From Phycisphaeraceae bacterium (GTDB taxonomy: Bacteria; Planctomycetota; Phycisphaerae; Phycisphaerales; Phycisphaeraceae): 61,052 nucleotides of DNA. Positions 7,659 to 16,960 of this stretch are shown here, piece after piece; the first letter of the stretch is position 1, and every line of letters begins with the position of its first letter. A program made the translations under genes and the position numbers. The notes under the pieces were generated by a model. That model was not told the DNA's origin, ran no database searches, and saw only the letters and a list, made by a program, of their open reading frames with translations. The DNA is taken from the NCBI GenBank assembly GCA_020831765.1, contig JAFIFY010000040.1:1-61052 (forward strand), in the 5' to 3' direction.

Positions 7659-10600
7659 ATGCGTTTCTGGATTCTTCTTTCGACTCTGGTGTTCATCGCG
7701 GCCACGACCGCGCCGCTGCATGCATTTGAGAAGGTGTTCGCGGTCAATGAGTATTTCGGCGTGGAATATGAAAACGAACCGGTTTCATTCGATGTGGAAT
7801 TCGATACACCGGTCCGGGCCGATCGTATCCGCCTGGACCCCGGGCCATGGCAGGTCGAGATTCTTGAGGGTACGCCCGAGCGTGTGACCCGGGCCCGCAT
7901 CTGGACACTGGTGACGTTTCAGCATCGGGTGGAACAGGATGATCAGGGACGTGAACGGACGCGCCCCGCGCCGGCCGCGGATCGGCACATGCTCTTTACC
8001 GTTACGGTGGGCGATCGACCCGCGAGGGCGGACGTTGAGCATCCGTTCACGGTTCAACCGGTCGAGCGCCGACCATTCGGGCAAGTGGCGGAGGTGAGCA
8101 ATGGCGTGGTGCATGTGCGCATGCCGACCGGCCGGGTGCGGGATGAGAGCGGAGTTTCAGCGTTCCATGCACCGGGTCCGGTGGTCTCGATCTCGCGCGA
8201 TGGTCGGGAATGGATCGGCGATGGATATCTCGATTCGATGCATCGTGTCGTTGAGATCCAAAGCGAAATCGAACAGGGGCCTGTCTTCCTGCGCAATCGC
8301 ATCACCTATCGCTTCGACGATCCCGACCGGAACTACACGGTGGACCTTCGCCTGTTCGCGGGCAAGCCGTTTGTCACCCTGGATGAATCGTTCAATCTGG
8401 GTGGCAACAGCCGGTTCGTGTTCAACTATGACGATTGGGACGCGGATGCTTTCTTTCAACCGGGTGATGCGCGGCTGTATGGCTGGGAATCGATCACGGC
8501 GAACAATCCCGCGCAGGATTTCATTCAGATCGAGGGGCAGAAGGCGCTTTCCCGCCTGGTGATATGGTCGCAGTTCAATTATTTCCGGGGCAAGCAGGAG
8601 ACGATCGCGCTCAAGCAGCCGGATGTGGCGGCGCATCGCGCGGCCTACGAGGCGGCGATGGAGCGATACGAGCGTGACAGCGAGCGCTACCAGCAACTGG
8701 TCGCTGAGTATGAAGAGGCGATGAAGGCGTATCGGGAGGCGATGGAGCGGTATGAGGCCGATCCCGAGGAGTTCGGCCGCGCCCCGCAGGAGCCGCGGGC
8801 CGTTCGCATGCGTGAACCTCGTGAACCGGAGTGGCGGGAGGTGGAGCGGATCACCTACAGCCGGGCCGGGGCTTCGATGGAAACCAAGAACCTGGCGACG
8901 CCGGGCGGAGACAGCCTGGCGGTCGGCGCGTTTTACATCCGTCCGGATCAGTGGACGCGGGCCAAGATCAACCATGTCGATCTGGTCATGCGACCGGAAG
9001 TGCCCGGCGATCGGATGACGCGCGGCGTGGTGGGTTTGTCTGGTGCGGTGCAACGGATCGCCATGGAGGCATGGCTGATTGATGGCCGGCGACGTTGGGC
9101 GATGTTCGCGGTCCCCTCGGGCGATCGCCACTTCTTCGCCAAGGCCCACGTCACCGAGGGCGTCTGGCCGCTGGATCGCATCAACCGCCTGCCGCTGGTC
9201 TGGAACAGCGATGGCTCGCCGGTCAAGCCCGAGCACACCGCGCCCAGGGGTGATGGCGTTGCCGGCGGCGCTGCCCAGCCGGTCCTTCGAGGCACTGGTG
9301 GCCGCAGCGGATTGCAGTACTTCAACGGCTCGAGCCCCCATATCCGGGGCACATCGCCCGATGCCCGCGGACTCGAGGGCCAGATGGTGGAGGTCCGGGC
9401 CGAGACGGCCGACATCAACCGATTGGTCAGTACGGCGATGAACGCCTATCTCTCGGCCGACGATTCGGCGTACCCCAGCATTCGAGCCATGCTTCCCTGG
9501 ACCGATCCCGAGGCGATCAATCCGTTCTACCAGGGCATGGAGAATCAGAACTTCAACGCGGACCTTTATCGCTACGTCTCGAAGTTCGGCATCGACCTCA
9601 AGCGCATGGGCCATCCGGAAGCCGATCGCTTCATTCAGCATGCCGTGGACAGCTTCGACCTGGCTCTGGATGTGTATGTGTATCCCGAGAGCGGCACTTG
9701 GGAAGAAAGCCACGGTTACGCCGCGCACACCATCCGCACGGTGATGCCGATGGTGATGGGGTTGCGGGCGATCGGGGCGAGGGATTTTCTGGAGGATGTC
9801 CGCTTCGCCCGAATGCTGGAGTTCTTCGTGGATGTGTACTCGCCGCGCGATAAGGAATTCGGCAACCGGGTGGTGCCGCCGGTGGGCGATCATGGTCTTA
9901 GCCGAAATACGCCCGGTCAGCGACTGGGTCGATTCCTGCCCAATTTCGCCCAGTCGCGCAACCCGGATGTGCATCGCATTCTCGGTCGCGTGACCGGTCT
10001 CATGGTTGAGGATGGCGAAGAAATTCCCGAAGGCATCGAGCCGGTCGAACCCGATCTGCGAAGCCGGTGGCTGCGCGGCTATGGCACGGTGCTGCGGGCC
10101 ATCGTCCCGGACAAGGGCGAGAGCTTCGCCGTCGTCCGGTCCGGTCAATCCTGGGGGCATCATCACCAGGACAAGGGTTCGCTCTGGTTCTGGGGCCGCA
10201 ATGTCCACTTTTTCGGCGATAATTCATGGGGCTCGCCCCCGGGCGGGACCTACTGGAATCCCTTCAAGCAGGGGCCGGCCAGCGGAACACAGATCGAGTT
10301 TGTCGGTATCAACAACTGGCCGTTGCCCTGCAAGTATCCGGCGGCTTGGATCAGCGATGAGGATTACCGGCGCGAATACGGCTATGACTATGTCAATGCA
10401 CGCAACATGTTCCCGTATAACCCGCGCCTGGACCTGGCCCAATCCACTCCCGTGGCGCTGCACCAGGGATATGACCGGCAGGTGCTGTTCATCCATCCGG
10501 ACATCATGATCGTTCGTGACAATGTTCAGACCACCTGCCCTACGGTCTGGCGTTTTCACTCTTACCAGATGGAACGGACGGACATTCGAGGCGGCGCGGC

Positions 10601-11033
10601 GACGCTGCGCAGCACGCATGGTGTGACCGGCCAGCTACAAATGGTTTATCCCGATGGGATCGAGTTCAAGACGCTGGACCGGTTTCCGGAGATTCATCCG
10701 GACACGGGTCAGACATCCCAATGGGCCGGCCAGCCCTTCACGACGTTGCAGATGGAGTGGCCGATGCCCATGAGCAGTGATGCGACCTGGGTTTTCGGCG
10801 TCCACGGTGATCGCCAGGCCCAGCCTCGCATCCAGCGCCTCGATGAGAAGGGCCGCGTCGTGCGCATCACCCTGGCCGATGGAACGATCATCACCAGTCT
10901 GATGAACATCGAGCCGTTCACTTTCGCCGGTCACGGCATCCGCTTCGAGGGCAAGGTGGGGATTGTGATCGAGCGGCCCGGTGAGCCGGTCCGGATGCAT
11001 CCCATCCGCGCCCAGCGCCTCACGCGCGACTGA
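7659..11033 (+). CDS. Large secreted heparinase II/III-like polysaccharide lyase
   Basis: The 1124-residue protein has a signal peptide (about residues 1-21, ending LHA). An N-terminal beta-rich region is shared with the preceding lipoprotein. A highly charged, Tyr-rich helical repeat (about 321-385, pattern YEAAMERYERD then YEEAMKAYREAMERYEAD) is a likely coiled coil. An alpha/alpha-toroid region follows with the EESHGYAAHTI segment near 683. A heparinase II/III-like beta-sandwich carries GHHHQDKGS near 833, resembling the family's HxHxDxGS motif. I expect beta-elimination on uronic-acid polymers outside the cytoplasm, but the substrate is unknown. A GAGG lies 8 bases before the ATG. The helical insert is unusual for a lyase. 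Confidence 0.78.
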   Translation: MRFWILLSTLVFIAATTAPLHAFEKVFAVNEYFGVEYENEPVSFDVEFDTPVRADRIRLDPGPWQVEILEGTPERVTRARIWTLVTFQHRVEQDDQGRERTRPAPAADRHMLFTVTVGDRPARADVEHPFTVQPVERRPFGQVAEVSNGVVHVRMPTGRVRDESGVSAFHAPGPVVSISRDGREWIGDGYLDSMHRVVEIQSEIEQGPVFLRNRITYRFDDPDRNYTVDLRLFAGKPFVTLDESFNLGGNSRFVFNYDDWDADAFFQPGDARLYGWESITANNPAQDFIQIEGQKALSRLVIWSQFNYFRGKQETIALKQPDVAAHRAAYEAAMERYERDSERYQQLVAEYEEAMKAYREAMERYEADPEEFGRAPQEPRAVRMREPREPEWREVERITYSRAGASMETKNLATPGGDSLAVGAFYIRPDQWTRAKINHVDLVMRPEVPGDRMTRGVVGLSGAVQRIAMEAWLIDGRRRWAMFAVPSGDRHFFAKAHVTEGVWPLDRINRLPLVWNSDGSPVKPEHTAPRGDGVAGGAAQPVLRGTGGRSGLQYFNGSSPHIRGTSPDARGLEGQMVEVRAETADINRLVSTAMNAYLSADDSAYPSIRAMLPWTDPEAINPFYQGMENQNFNADLYRYVSKFGIDLKRMGHPEADRFIQHAVDSFDLALDVYVYPESGTWEESHGYAAHTIRTVMPMVMGLRAIGARDFLEDVRFARMLEFFVDVYSPRDKEFGNRVVPPVGDHGLSRNTPGQRLGRFLPNFAQSRNPDVHRILGRVTGLMVEDGEEIPEGIEPVEPDLRSRWLRGYGTVLRAIVPDKGESFAVVRSGQSWGHHHQDKGSLWFWGRNVHFFGDNSWGSPPGGTYWNPFKQGPASGTQIEFVGINNWPLPCKYPAAWISDEDYRREYGYDYVNARNMFPYNPRLDLAQSTPVALHQGYDRQVLFIHPDIMIVRDNVQTTCPTVWRFHSYQMERTDIRGGAATLRSTHGVTGQLQMVYPDGIEFKTLDRFPEIHPDTGQTSQWAGQPFTTLQMEWPMPMSSDATWVFGVHGDRQAQPRIQRLDEKGRVVRITLADGTIITSLMNIEPFTFAGHGIRFEGKVGIVIERPGEPVRMHPIRAQRLTRD

Positions 11034-11083
11034 GCCGGATATTTCCGGGCCCGGAAATCCGGCGCTGGAGATATGCTCGGCGG

Positions 11084-13102
11084 CTAGGCATCGTCCTTGC
11101 GCGATTCAGAATTGCGCAGCGAATCATCCTCATCGCGAGGCGGTTGCTCATCATGATCCGTGAGCTTGATGACGTACGTCTGTGAAGCCAGATCGCTCAG
11201 ACGCTGGCGGTGTGGGGTCAGAATCGGCAAGAGAAGCAGCGGCAGGGCGATCAGGTCGATGATCTTGAGCAGATTGCGGATCAGAACGGGGCCGGGCCGG
11301 GGGTTTAGACCCTCCCGGTCAATCACGCGAAGCCCCATAATCGCCTTGCCCAGCCCGCGAAGCCCCAGGGTTTCGGTCACCAGGCAGATCGACAGATAGG
11401 TCATCATCCAGGCCAGAAACGGTGCCATATCGGCCCAGGATGCGGCCATGACGGGATGGGCGACCATAAGGCCCAGCATGCTGGTTCCGGTCACGATGCC
11501 CGTGATCATGCCGGCCAGCAGAAGGTCCCACCCCCCGGCCACGAACCGGAAATTCAGGGGAGCGATCGTGCTGTTCGCGGGCAGCTTGGGCGCACTGGCC
11601 GCGGCCGACTGGCGGATCAGCACGCCGACAATGCCGAAGGTCACCAGGTACATGACCGTGATCGCCAGGATGCGCGCGGCGGTGGGAAACGTGGTGTCCC
11701 GGCGCTTGCGAAGCTCGATCTCCGGTTCGACCTGCCCGCGCAAGTCCAGCGTCGTCCAACGGACCCGGTCAGTTGATTCCGTGACCGCCAGGCCGATGCG
11801 CTGTCCCGCGGCGATCAGGGCATGGACGGCCCCGGGCTCAACTTCGCCGATGCGCAGTTGGCCCAGCCGAAGGGGAGAGACCGGTGAATCGGGCGATTCA
11901 CCATCGCCACCTCGACGGCCCACATCATCACGGAGCAGCCAGAGTTGACATTCCACGGCGTCACGCATGCGCATGGTCACACCCAGGGCAACCTGCCGGC
12001 CGATGCTGAGCACCTCCATCGTGCCATCTCCACCGGGCGGGCGCAGCGTATCGATTTCGTACCGAGTCAGTCGCCAGCCGGCCTGTTCATTGTCCGATCC
12101 GGTTGCCTGCCAGACATGCAGCGATCGGCCCGATCCGTAGTCGACCAGAATGACCGGCTTGTCCGAATCGGCGGGATTCTCGGCGATCCAAAGCCGATCG
12201 AGCGCGGCCGAATCGGCGCTCGCTTCGGATTCATCGGCATCGGCCGCGTCGGGATCGGACAGGGCTCGAGGCAGGTTCAGGCGTTGCCACTGACTGTCAT
12301 TTCGCGAGAGACGCAGAATGGCGAAGCGTGGCAGTTCCACACCGCCTTGGGCTTGAGGCTCGGCTTGATCAGGTTCACGGTTCTCCGGCTCACGTTCGGG
12401 CTCGGAATCGGTTTGGCCAGTCGGATCAAGTTCGTCCGGCGGCGTGGGGAGGCCGAGCCCCGGGATCGAGAAGATCGGCGATGGTCCGGGATCAACCCAG
12501 TCGGTTTCCTCGCGGGCGGGTTCACCACCGTCCCGGCGCGCGGGTGCATGATCGTGCGCATCACCGATGGCGGGTAGATCAGCGATGCGCCGGAGGGAAT
12601 GCCGATCTTCGATTCGCACAATCGCCCAGAGCGTTCCCTGGATCGTGAGCAGCCGCTGGATGCGCACCCCTCGCGGAAGCGCCGCGGCCCAACGGGGTTG
12701 AAAGCGCCAAAGCTGATCCACCGGAAGCTGCCGCGGCTCAAGGCTCTGGACCGCCAGGTCGTCGTAGATGATCCAGAGCCGGCCCCGACCGGCGGCCACG
12801 CCGTGCCTGGCGATTCGGCCGAACAACTCCGGGCCATCGGCGAACCCGGGCGGATCTGCGTCCAGCGGGGCGTACCAGAAGCGGAACCGCCCCTCGGAAC
12901 GGGGCTGAACCGACCATATCCCGGTCTCATCCCCGACCGGCGCGATGTGATCGGTCTCATACTCGGCCCGCCCCGAGTTCGGCGAATCGGCGGCAACCGA
13001 TCGGAGACCGCCGGTAAGGCTGGTGTGGCTCAGCACAATGAGCATCAGCAGAGCAATGATCATCGCCGCGCGGGTTGTGATGGATCGAAATTGCAGAGCC
13101 AT
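11084..13102 (-). CDS. RDD-domain membrane protein with a large extracytoplasmic N-terminal region
   Basis: The 672-residue protein has an N-terminal hydrophobic segment (about 12-30), about 450 residues of Trp- and Arg-rich sequence that may form a beta-propeller-like sensor, then a membrane segment (ILAITVMYLVTFGIVGVLI) and a C-terminal RDD domain (FRFVAGGWDLLLAG through RGLGKAIMGLRVIDREG, then LIRNLLKIIDLIALPLLLLPIL). RDD proteins are membrane proteins, some of them ion transporters; the role here is unknown. An acidic, Glu/Pro-rich linker occurs in the middle (EPEREPENREPDQAE). The ATG at 13102 lacks a strong Shine-Dalgarno. It is divergent from waaA. Confidence 0.75.
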   Translation of the reverse strand: MALQFRSITTRAAMIIALLMLIVLSHTSLTGGLRSVAADSPNSGRAEYETDHIAPVGDETGIWSVQPRSEGRFRFWYAPLDADPPGFADGPELFGRIARHGVAAGRGRLWIIYDDLAVQSLEPRQLPVDQLWRFQPRWAAALPRGVRIQRLLTIQGTLWAIVRIEDRHSLRRIADLPAIGDAHDHAPARRDGGEPAREETDWVDPGPSPIFSIPGLGLPTPPDELDPTGQTDSEPEREPENREPDQAEPQAQGGVELPRFAILRLSRNDSQWQRLNLPRALSDPDAADADESEASADSAALDRLWIAENPADSDKPVILVDYGSGRSLHVWQATGSDNEQAGWRLTRYEIDTLRPPGGDGTMEVLSIGRQVALGVTMRMRDAVECQLWLLRDDVGRRGGDGESPDSPVSPLRLGQLRIGEVEPGAVHALIAAGQRIGLAVTESTDRVRWTTLDLRGQVEPEIELRKRRDTTFPTAARILAITVMYLVTFGIVGVLIRQSAAASAPKLPANSTIAPLNFRFVAGGWDLLLAGMITGIVTGTSMLGLMVAHPVMAASWADMAPFLAWMMTYLSICLVTETLGLRGLGKAIMGLRVIDREGLNPRPGPVLIRNLLKIIDLIALPLLLLPILTPHRQRLSDLASQTYVIKLTDHDEQPPRDEDDSLRNSESRKDDA

Positions 13103-13252
13103 GGGGTTCAAGCGTTCGGATTCCGACCGTGAGCGTGACACCTTATCCAGAATAGCTTGGCACCGCTGGCAAGGCCGTGGCTGTCCCCGGGGGCGACGGC
13201 CGCGACCGGTGGTGATTCGGTGTTCGCTCCGTGCCACTACAATCGCCGCACT

Positions 13253-14569
13253 ATGGGAATCGGGATCGATCTGGCATATGGCGCGGCGGCGGTGGGACTG
13301 GCACCGGTCCTGCTCGTTAAACGCCATCGGCGTGGCCGATTGAGAACCGATTGGCGCGCCCGGTTCGGTCACGGCGAGGCGTTGCCCGATTCCGACCGTC
13401 CCACTCTGCTGATTCATGCGGTCAGTGTAGGCGAGGCGCACGCCGTTGAGCCGCTGATCGACCTGCTGTTACGCCCGCGGGCCGTGCCGGTGCCGGACGG
13501 GGACGCGGCGAAGGTCGAGCCGGCGTGCCGTGTGGTTCTGTCGGTGTCAACCGATACCGGATTCGAACGCGCCACCCGGCTGTATCAGGGCCGGGCGCAG
13601 GTTGTTCGGTTTCCTTACGATTTTTCGTGGATGGTCCGCAGATTCCTGGACCGCATCCGCCCGGACATGGTGGCCCTGGCCGAGTTGGAGGTCTGGCCCA
13701 ATTTCACACAGATATGCAGGGCTCGCGGCATCGCCATCGGTGTGATCAACGGCAGACTGACCGAACGAAGCTTTCGCGGGTATCGCCGGTTCCTGCCGCT
13801 GGTGCGTCCGATGTTCGGTCGGCTGGATTTTGTCGGTGCCCAGACCCGTGCGATCGCGGCCCGCTTCGGTGCCTTGGGCGTGGCGGATGCCAGGATCACG
13901 GTCACCGACAGCGTCAAGTGGGATCAGGCGGCGGTTCGGGATGATTGCCCGGGAAGTCGCGAGATGGCCGAAGCGATGGGCATCGATGCCGGCAGGCCGC
14001 TCGTGGTGGCCGGTTCGACTGCGCCGGGCGAAGAGGAGATGTTGATCAAGGGATGTCCGCCCGGGGTACAGCTTCTTCTGGCACCGAGGCGAAGCGAACG
14101 GTTTGCCGAGGTCGCGCAAATGATGCCGGATGTGGTGCGGCGAAGCGCGTGTGCCGATGGGACGAGCCGTTCGGTGGATGGCCGCCGGTTCTTCCTGCTG
14201 GATACCATGGGTGAACTGACCAAGGCCTACGCCCTGGCGGACGCCGTTGTGGTGGGACGGAGTTTTCTGGGGCTCTATGGTTCCAATGTCCTGGAGCCAG
14301 TGGCCCTGGGTAAGCCAACCTTGATCGGGCCGCATTACGGTGACTTTCAGGAAATAGTCGATGCCCTCGTCGATCGGGAAGCGATCGTGGTGACGCCGGA
14401 TCCGTGGCCCGCCATTCAACGTTTGCTGGCCGATCGTTCCATGGCTGCCGCGATGGCGGAACGGGGGCGGGCGGTTATCCTAGAGCATCAAGGTGTCGCC
14501 CAGCGCACGCTTGAATTGTTGTGGCGGCACGGGCTGGAGCGCTCCGGGCCGTCGTCCCACGTGGGTTGA
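13253..14569 (+). CDS. waaA: 3-deoxy-D-manno-octulosonic acid (Kdo) transferase
   Basis: WaaA (KdtA, GT30) transfers Kdo from CMP-Kdo to lipid A precursors at the inner membrane. The 438-residue protein has the N-terminal KRHRRGRLRTDWRARFG segment, HAVSVGEAHAVEPL with its conserved Glu, VALAELEVWPNF, GVINGRLTERSFRGYRRF, and the GT-B donor-site block GRSFLGLYGSNVLEPVALG followed by GPHYGDF. These are diagnostic. Its presence implies an outer membrane with Kdo-type lipopolysaccharide. The start at 13253 follows no strong ribosome binding site; a much longer reading frame upstream has no family similarity. It ends 6 bases before proB. Confidence 0.93.
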   Translation: MGIGIDLAYGAAAVGLAPVLLVKRHRRGRLRTDWRARFGHGEALPDSDRPTLLIHAVSVGEAHAVEPLIDLLLRPRAVPVPDGDAAKVEPACRVVLSVSTDTGFERATRLYQGRAQVVRFPYDFSWMVRRFLDRIRPDMVALAELEVWPNFTQICRARGIAIGVINGRLTERSFRGYRRFLPLVRPMFGRLDFVGAQTRAIAARFGALGVADARITVTDSVKWDQAAVRDDCPGSREMAEAMGIDAGRPLVVAGSTAPGEEEMLIKGCPPGVQLLLAPRRSERFAEVAQMMPDVVRRSACADGTSRSVDGRRFFLLDTMGELTKAYALADAVVVGRSFLGLYGSNVLEPVALGKPTLIGPHYGDFQEIVDALVDREAIVVTPDPWPAIQRLLADRSMAAAMAERGRAVILEHQGVAQRTLELLWRHGLERSGPSSHVG

Positions 14570-14575
14570 TACATC

Positions 14576-15841
14576 ATGCCATCATCGGAATTGCGTTCAA
14601 CTGTTCTCGGCCGCGCCCGCAGCTTGGTGGTAAAGCTGGGGACACAACTGCTGACCCGGCCGGATGGGGCTTGCGGTGATGGTTCGCGGCGGTCCCGCCG
14701 CGCTTCGGTCAAGGCGGCTCGGACGGCGGATGCGACGGGCAGGGGGCATCGCCGGACCGATGCCGCGCACGATGTGGCCGAGGGCTGGAATCCGATCGAT
14801 CGGGAGCTTCTCCGGGGGATCGCCGGACAGATTCGACGACTGCGCGACCGGGGCATTGAAGTCACGATGGTCTCCAGCGGTGCAATCGGTTCGGGATGCG
14901 CGCTATTGGGCATGGAGCGGGAGCGGGGCGATCTTGCCCAGCAACAGGCACTGGCGGCCGTCGGTCAGCCGCGCCTGATGGGCTACATGCATGAGACATT
15001 CGGCGAGCAGGGCCTGAAGGTGGCCCAACTGTTGCTGACGCGGGGCGATTTCGATGACCGCACACGGTTCCTTAACATCCGCAACTGCATCCTGAAGCTG
15101 CATCAGCTAGGCTGCGTGCCGATCGCCAATGAGAACGACACGGTCTCGATCGATGAGCTTCGCTTCGGCGATAACGACATGCTGGCGGCCCTGGTCACGA
15201 ATCTGCTCCGGGCCGACGCCCTGATCCTGCTGACCGTGGTGGACGGCATCCTCGACCGGGAGGGCAATCGATTGGACCTTGTCCGGTCGGCCGATGAAGC
15301 GCTTAAGTTCGACCGGCGCGAGACCTCCTTGCTGGGCACCGGCGGCATCCGGTCCAAGATCATGGCCGCGACGTTGGCCAGCAATGCCGGTGAGGTGGCG
15401 GTGGTCGCCAACGGACGCGAGCCGGACATCCTCACCCGGCTGATCGAAGGTGAATCTCTGGGCACCATCTTCGTCCCCTCGCAGCGCAAACTGGACAGCC
15501 GCAGGCGCTGGATCGGCCTTACCCGGCGGCCCACCGGGCGAATCACCGTGGACCAGGGCGCCGTCGCCGCCCTGGTGCAGCGCGGCAAGAGCCTTCTGGC
15601 CAGCGGCATCGTCAAGGTCGAAGGAAACCTGCTCAAGGGTGATGTGGCCGCCGTGCTGGGGCCGGATGGGGCGGAAGTGGCCCGGGGACTGTGCAATTAC
15701 AGCATGGAGGAGCTTGCCCTGATCGCGGGTAAGAAGTCGAGCCAATTCGAGAAACTGCTTGGCCGGCCGGCCTATGCTGAGGTGATCCACCGCGACAACC
15801 TCGTGGTGAGTCAGGCGGCCGGGGGCGGCAAGCCGATATAA
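14576..15841 (+). CDS. proB: Glutamate 5-kinase
   Basis: ProB phosphorylates glutamate with ATP as the first step of proline synthesis in the cytoplasm. The kinase domain shows VVKLGTQLL at 18-26, VSSGAIGSG at 99-107, NENDTVSIDELRFGDND and TGGIRSKIMAA; a C-terminal PUA domain starts around residue 325 (GRITVDQGAVAALVQRGKSLLASG split over that region). At 421 residues it is longer than the roughly 370 usual. The excess is an Arg/Ala-rich stretch at about 28-72 inserted between the first ATP-binding strand and the first helix. The insert keeps the frame. The gene starts 6 bases after waaA and is probably co-transcribed. No proA is present here. Confidence 0.92.
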   Translation: MPSSELRSTVLGRARSLVVKLGTQLLTRPDGACGDGSRRSRRASVKAARTADATGRGHRRTDAAHDVAEGWNPIDRELLRGIAGQIRRLRDRGIEVTMVSSGAIGSGCALLGMERERGDLAQQQALAAVGQPRLMGYMHETFGEQGLKVAQLLLTRGDFDDRTRFLNIRNCILKLHQLGCVPIANENDTVSIDELRFGDNDMLAALVTNLLRADALILLTVVDGILDREGNRLDLVRSADEALKFDRRETSLLGTGGIRSKIMAATLASNAGEVAVVANGREPDILTRLIEGESLGTIFVPSQRKLDSRRRWIGLTRRPTGRITVDQGAVAALVQRGKSLLASGIVKVEGNLLKGDVAAVLGPDGAEVARGLCNYSMEELALIAGKKSSQFEKLLGRPAYAEVIHRDNLVVSQAAGGGKPI

Positions 15842-15880
15842 TCAAGTAGGTTCAGTAAGTCTCCTTCGGAGGATCGACCG

Positions 15881-16789
15881 ATGATCCGGTCCCGTTTTTT
15901 CGTGATGGCTCTGGGGTGTCTGCTGCTGGCCGCGTGGGTGGAGCACGCTGGTGCTCAGCAGTTGCCCGGTCGGGGCAGTTGGGCGGTCTGCACCATTCAG
16001 GGCTTTGGGCAGACCCGGCATGAGGGCAACCTCTTTGCCACGGTGACCCTGACGCACTTGGCATCCAATCGGACGTTCACCGTCACCGTGGACAACGAGC
16101 AGCCGGACAATCCCAACACCATCAGCCCGAAATTCGCCAATCTGCTTCGCGAGTTGCGGCCTAACGACTTTGTCGAAATCCGAACGGGCAATCGCGGCCA
16201 CCGCCAGCAGCTCCGCGATATCCGCCGTTACAACCTTCAACCCGGCGAAGAGCTGCCGGGCCACTTTGTCTATGTCAGTCACCGCAACGCGGACATCAAT
16301 TACCAGACCGGCACGATCGAGCGACCCGCGACGGTGCAGGTGCGCAAGCTCGGCGAGAATCTGACGCTGACCGTTCCCAACGTGCGCAGGGACGGCGACT
16401 TGCTGCCGGACCCGGACCTGATGGCGATGCTCATGACTCTTCGCCGGGATGATGTGGTGATGGTTCGAGTACGCCGCGCCGGCGAAGCGAACGTGATCAA
16501 CCACCTGCAACGGTATCACCCGACTCGACACGGAGAGTTCGTGGAATCGTTCACAGTCGGCTTCAATCCCGCCAAGCCCGCCGTGCGCATCTCGGCCGAT
16601 GATGGAACTTCCTTCTCGCTGGTCCTGCCCGGCCGGATGGTTCGCGATGAATGGGTGGCCGATCCCCGGTTGATGAATCAGATCGAGCGGCTCGAGCGCG
16701 GCGACCGCGTGACTTTCGATGTCCATGAGGTAGGCAACGAGATGGTTCTACGCGCCATCCGACCGGGCCCGCCCCGGCCACGGTCCTGA
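15881..16789 (+). CDS. Secreted protein of three tandem ~85-residue repeats, unknown function
   Basis: No known family is recognised. The 302-residue product has a clear signal peptide (hydrophobic core LGCLLLAAWVEHAGA) after a strong GGAGG site 8 bases before the ATG. The mature protein appears to be three related modules of about 80-90 residues: each has a beta-strand-rich first half, then a helix of the type 'DPDLMAMLMTLRRDDVVMV' or 'DPRLMNQIERLERGDRVTF' and a terminal strand. The first module has PKFANLLRELRPNDFVEI at the equivalent position. It lies 39 bases after proB, but its function appears unrelated. Confidence 0.72.
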   Translation: MIRSRFFVMALGCLLLAAWVEHAGAQQLPGRGSWAVCTIQGFGQTRHEGNLFATVTLTHLASNRTFTVTVDNEQPDNPNTISPKFANLLRELRPNDFVEIRTGNRGHRQQLRDIRRYNLQPGEELPGHFVYVSHRNADINYQTGTIERPATVQVRKLGENLTLTVPNVRRDGDLLPDPDLMAMLMTLRRDDVVMVRVRRAGEANVINHLQRYHPTRHGEFVESFTVGFNPAKPAVRISADDGTSFSLVLPGRMVRDEWVADPRLMNQIERLERGDRVTFDVHEVGNEMVLRAIRPGPPRPRS

Positions 16790-16960
16790 TCGGTCGGAGC
16801 CGGGGAGTCAATGACACATGATGGGGAGGCAGGGCGCGCCGCGGCACGCCGTTACGCGCGTGCCAGGGCTGCCCGGGGAGCGGTCGTCGTTTCCGACGGG
16901 CCCTTGGCCGACGGACGTTCGCTATAATGCCAGCCTTTTCTTACTCAGGAGTATCGTTCG

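Noticed and set aside
8157-10208. Long 683-codon frame antisense to the large lyase
   Set aside because: It is an antisense shadow of a high-GC coding region. Its composition (excess Arg, Pro, His) is typical of mirror frames, and the plus strand has a signal peptide and lyase motifs.
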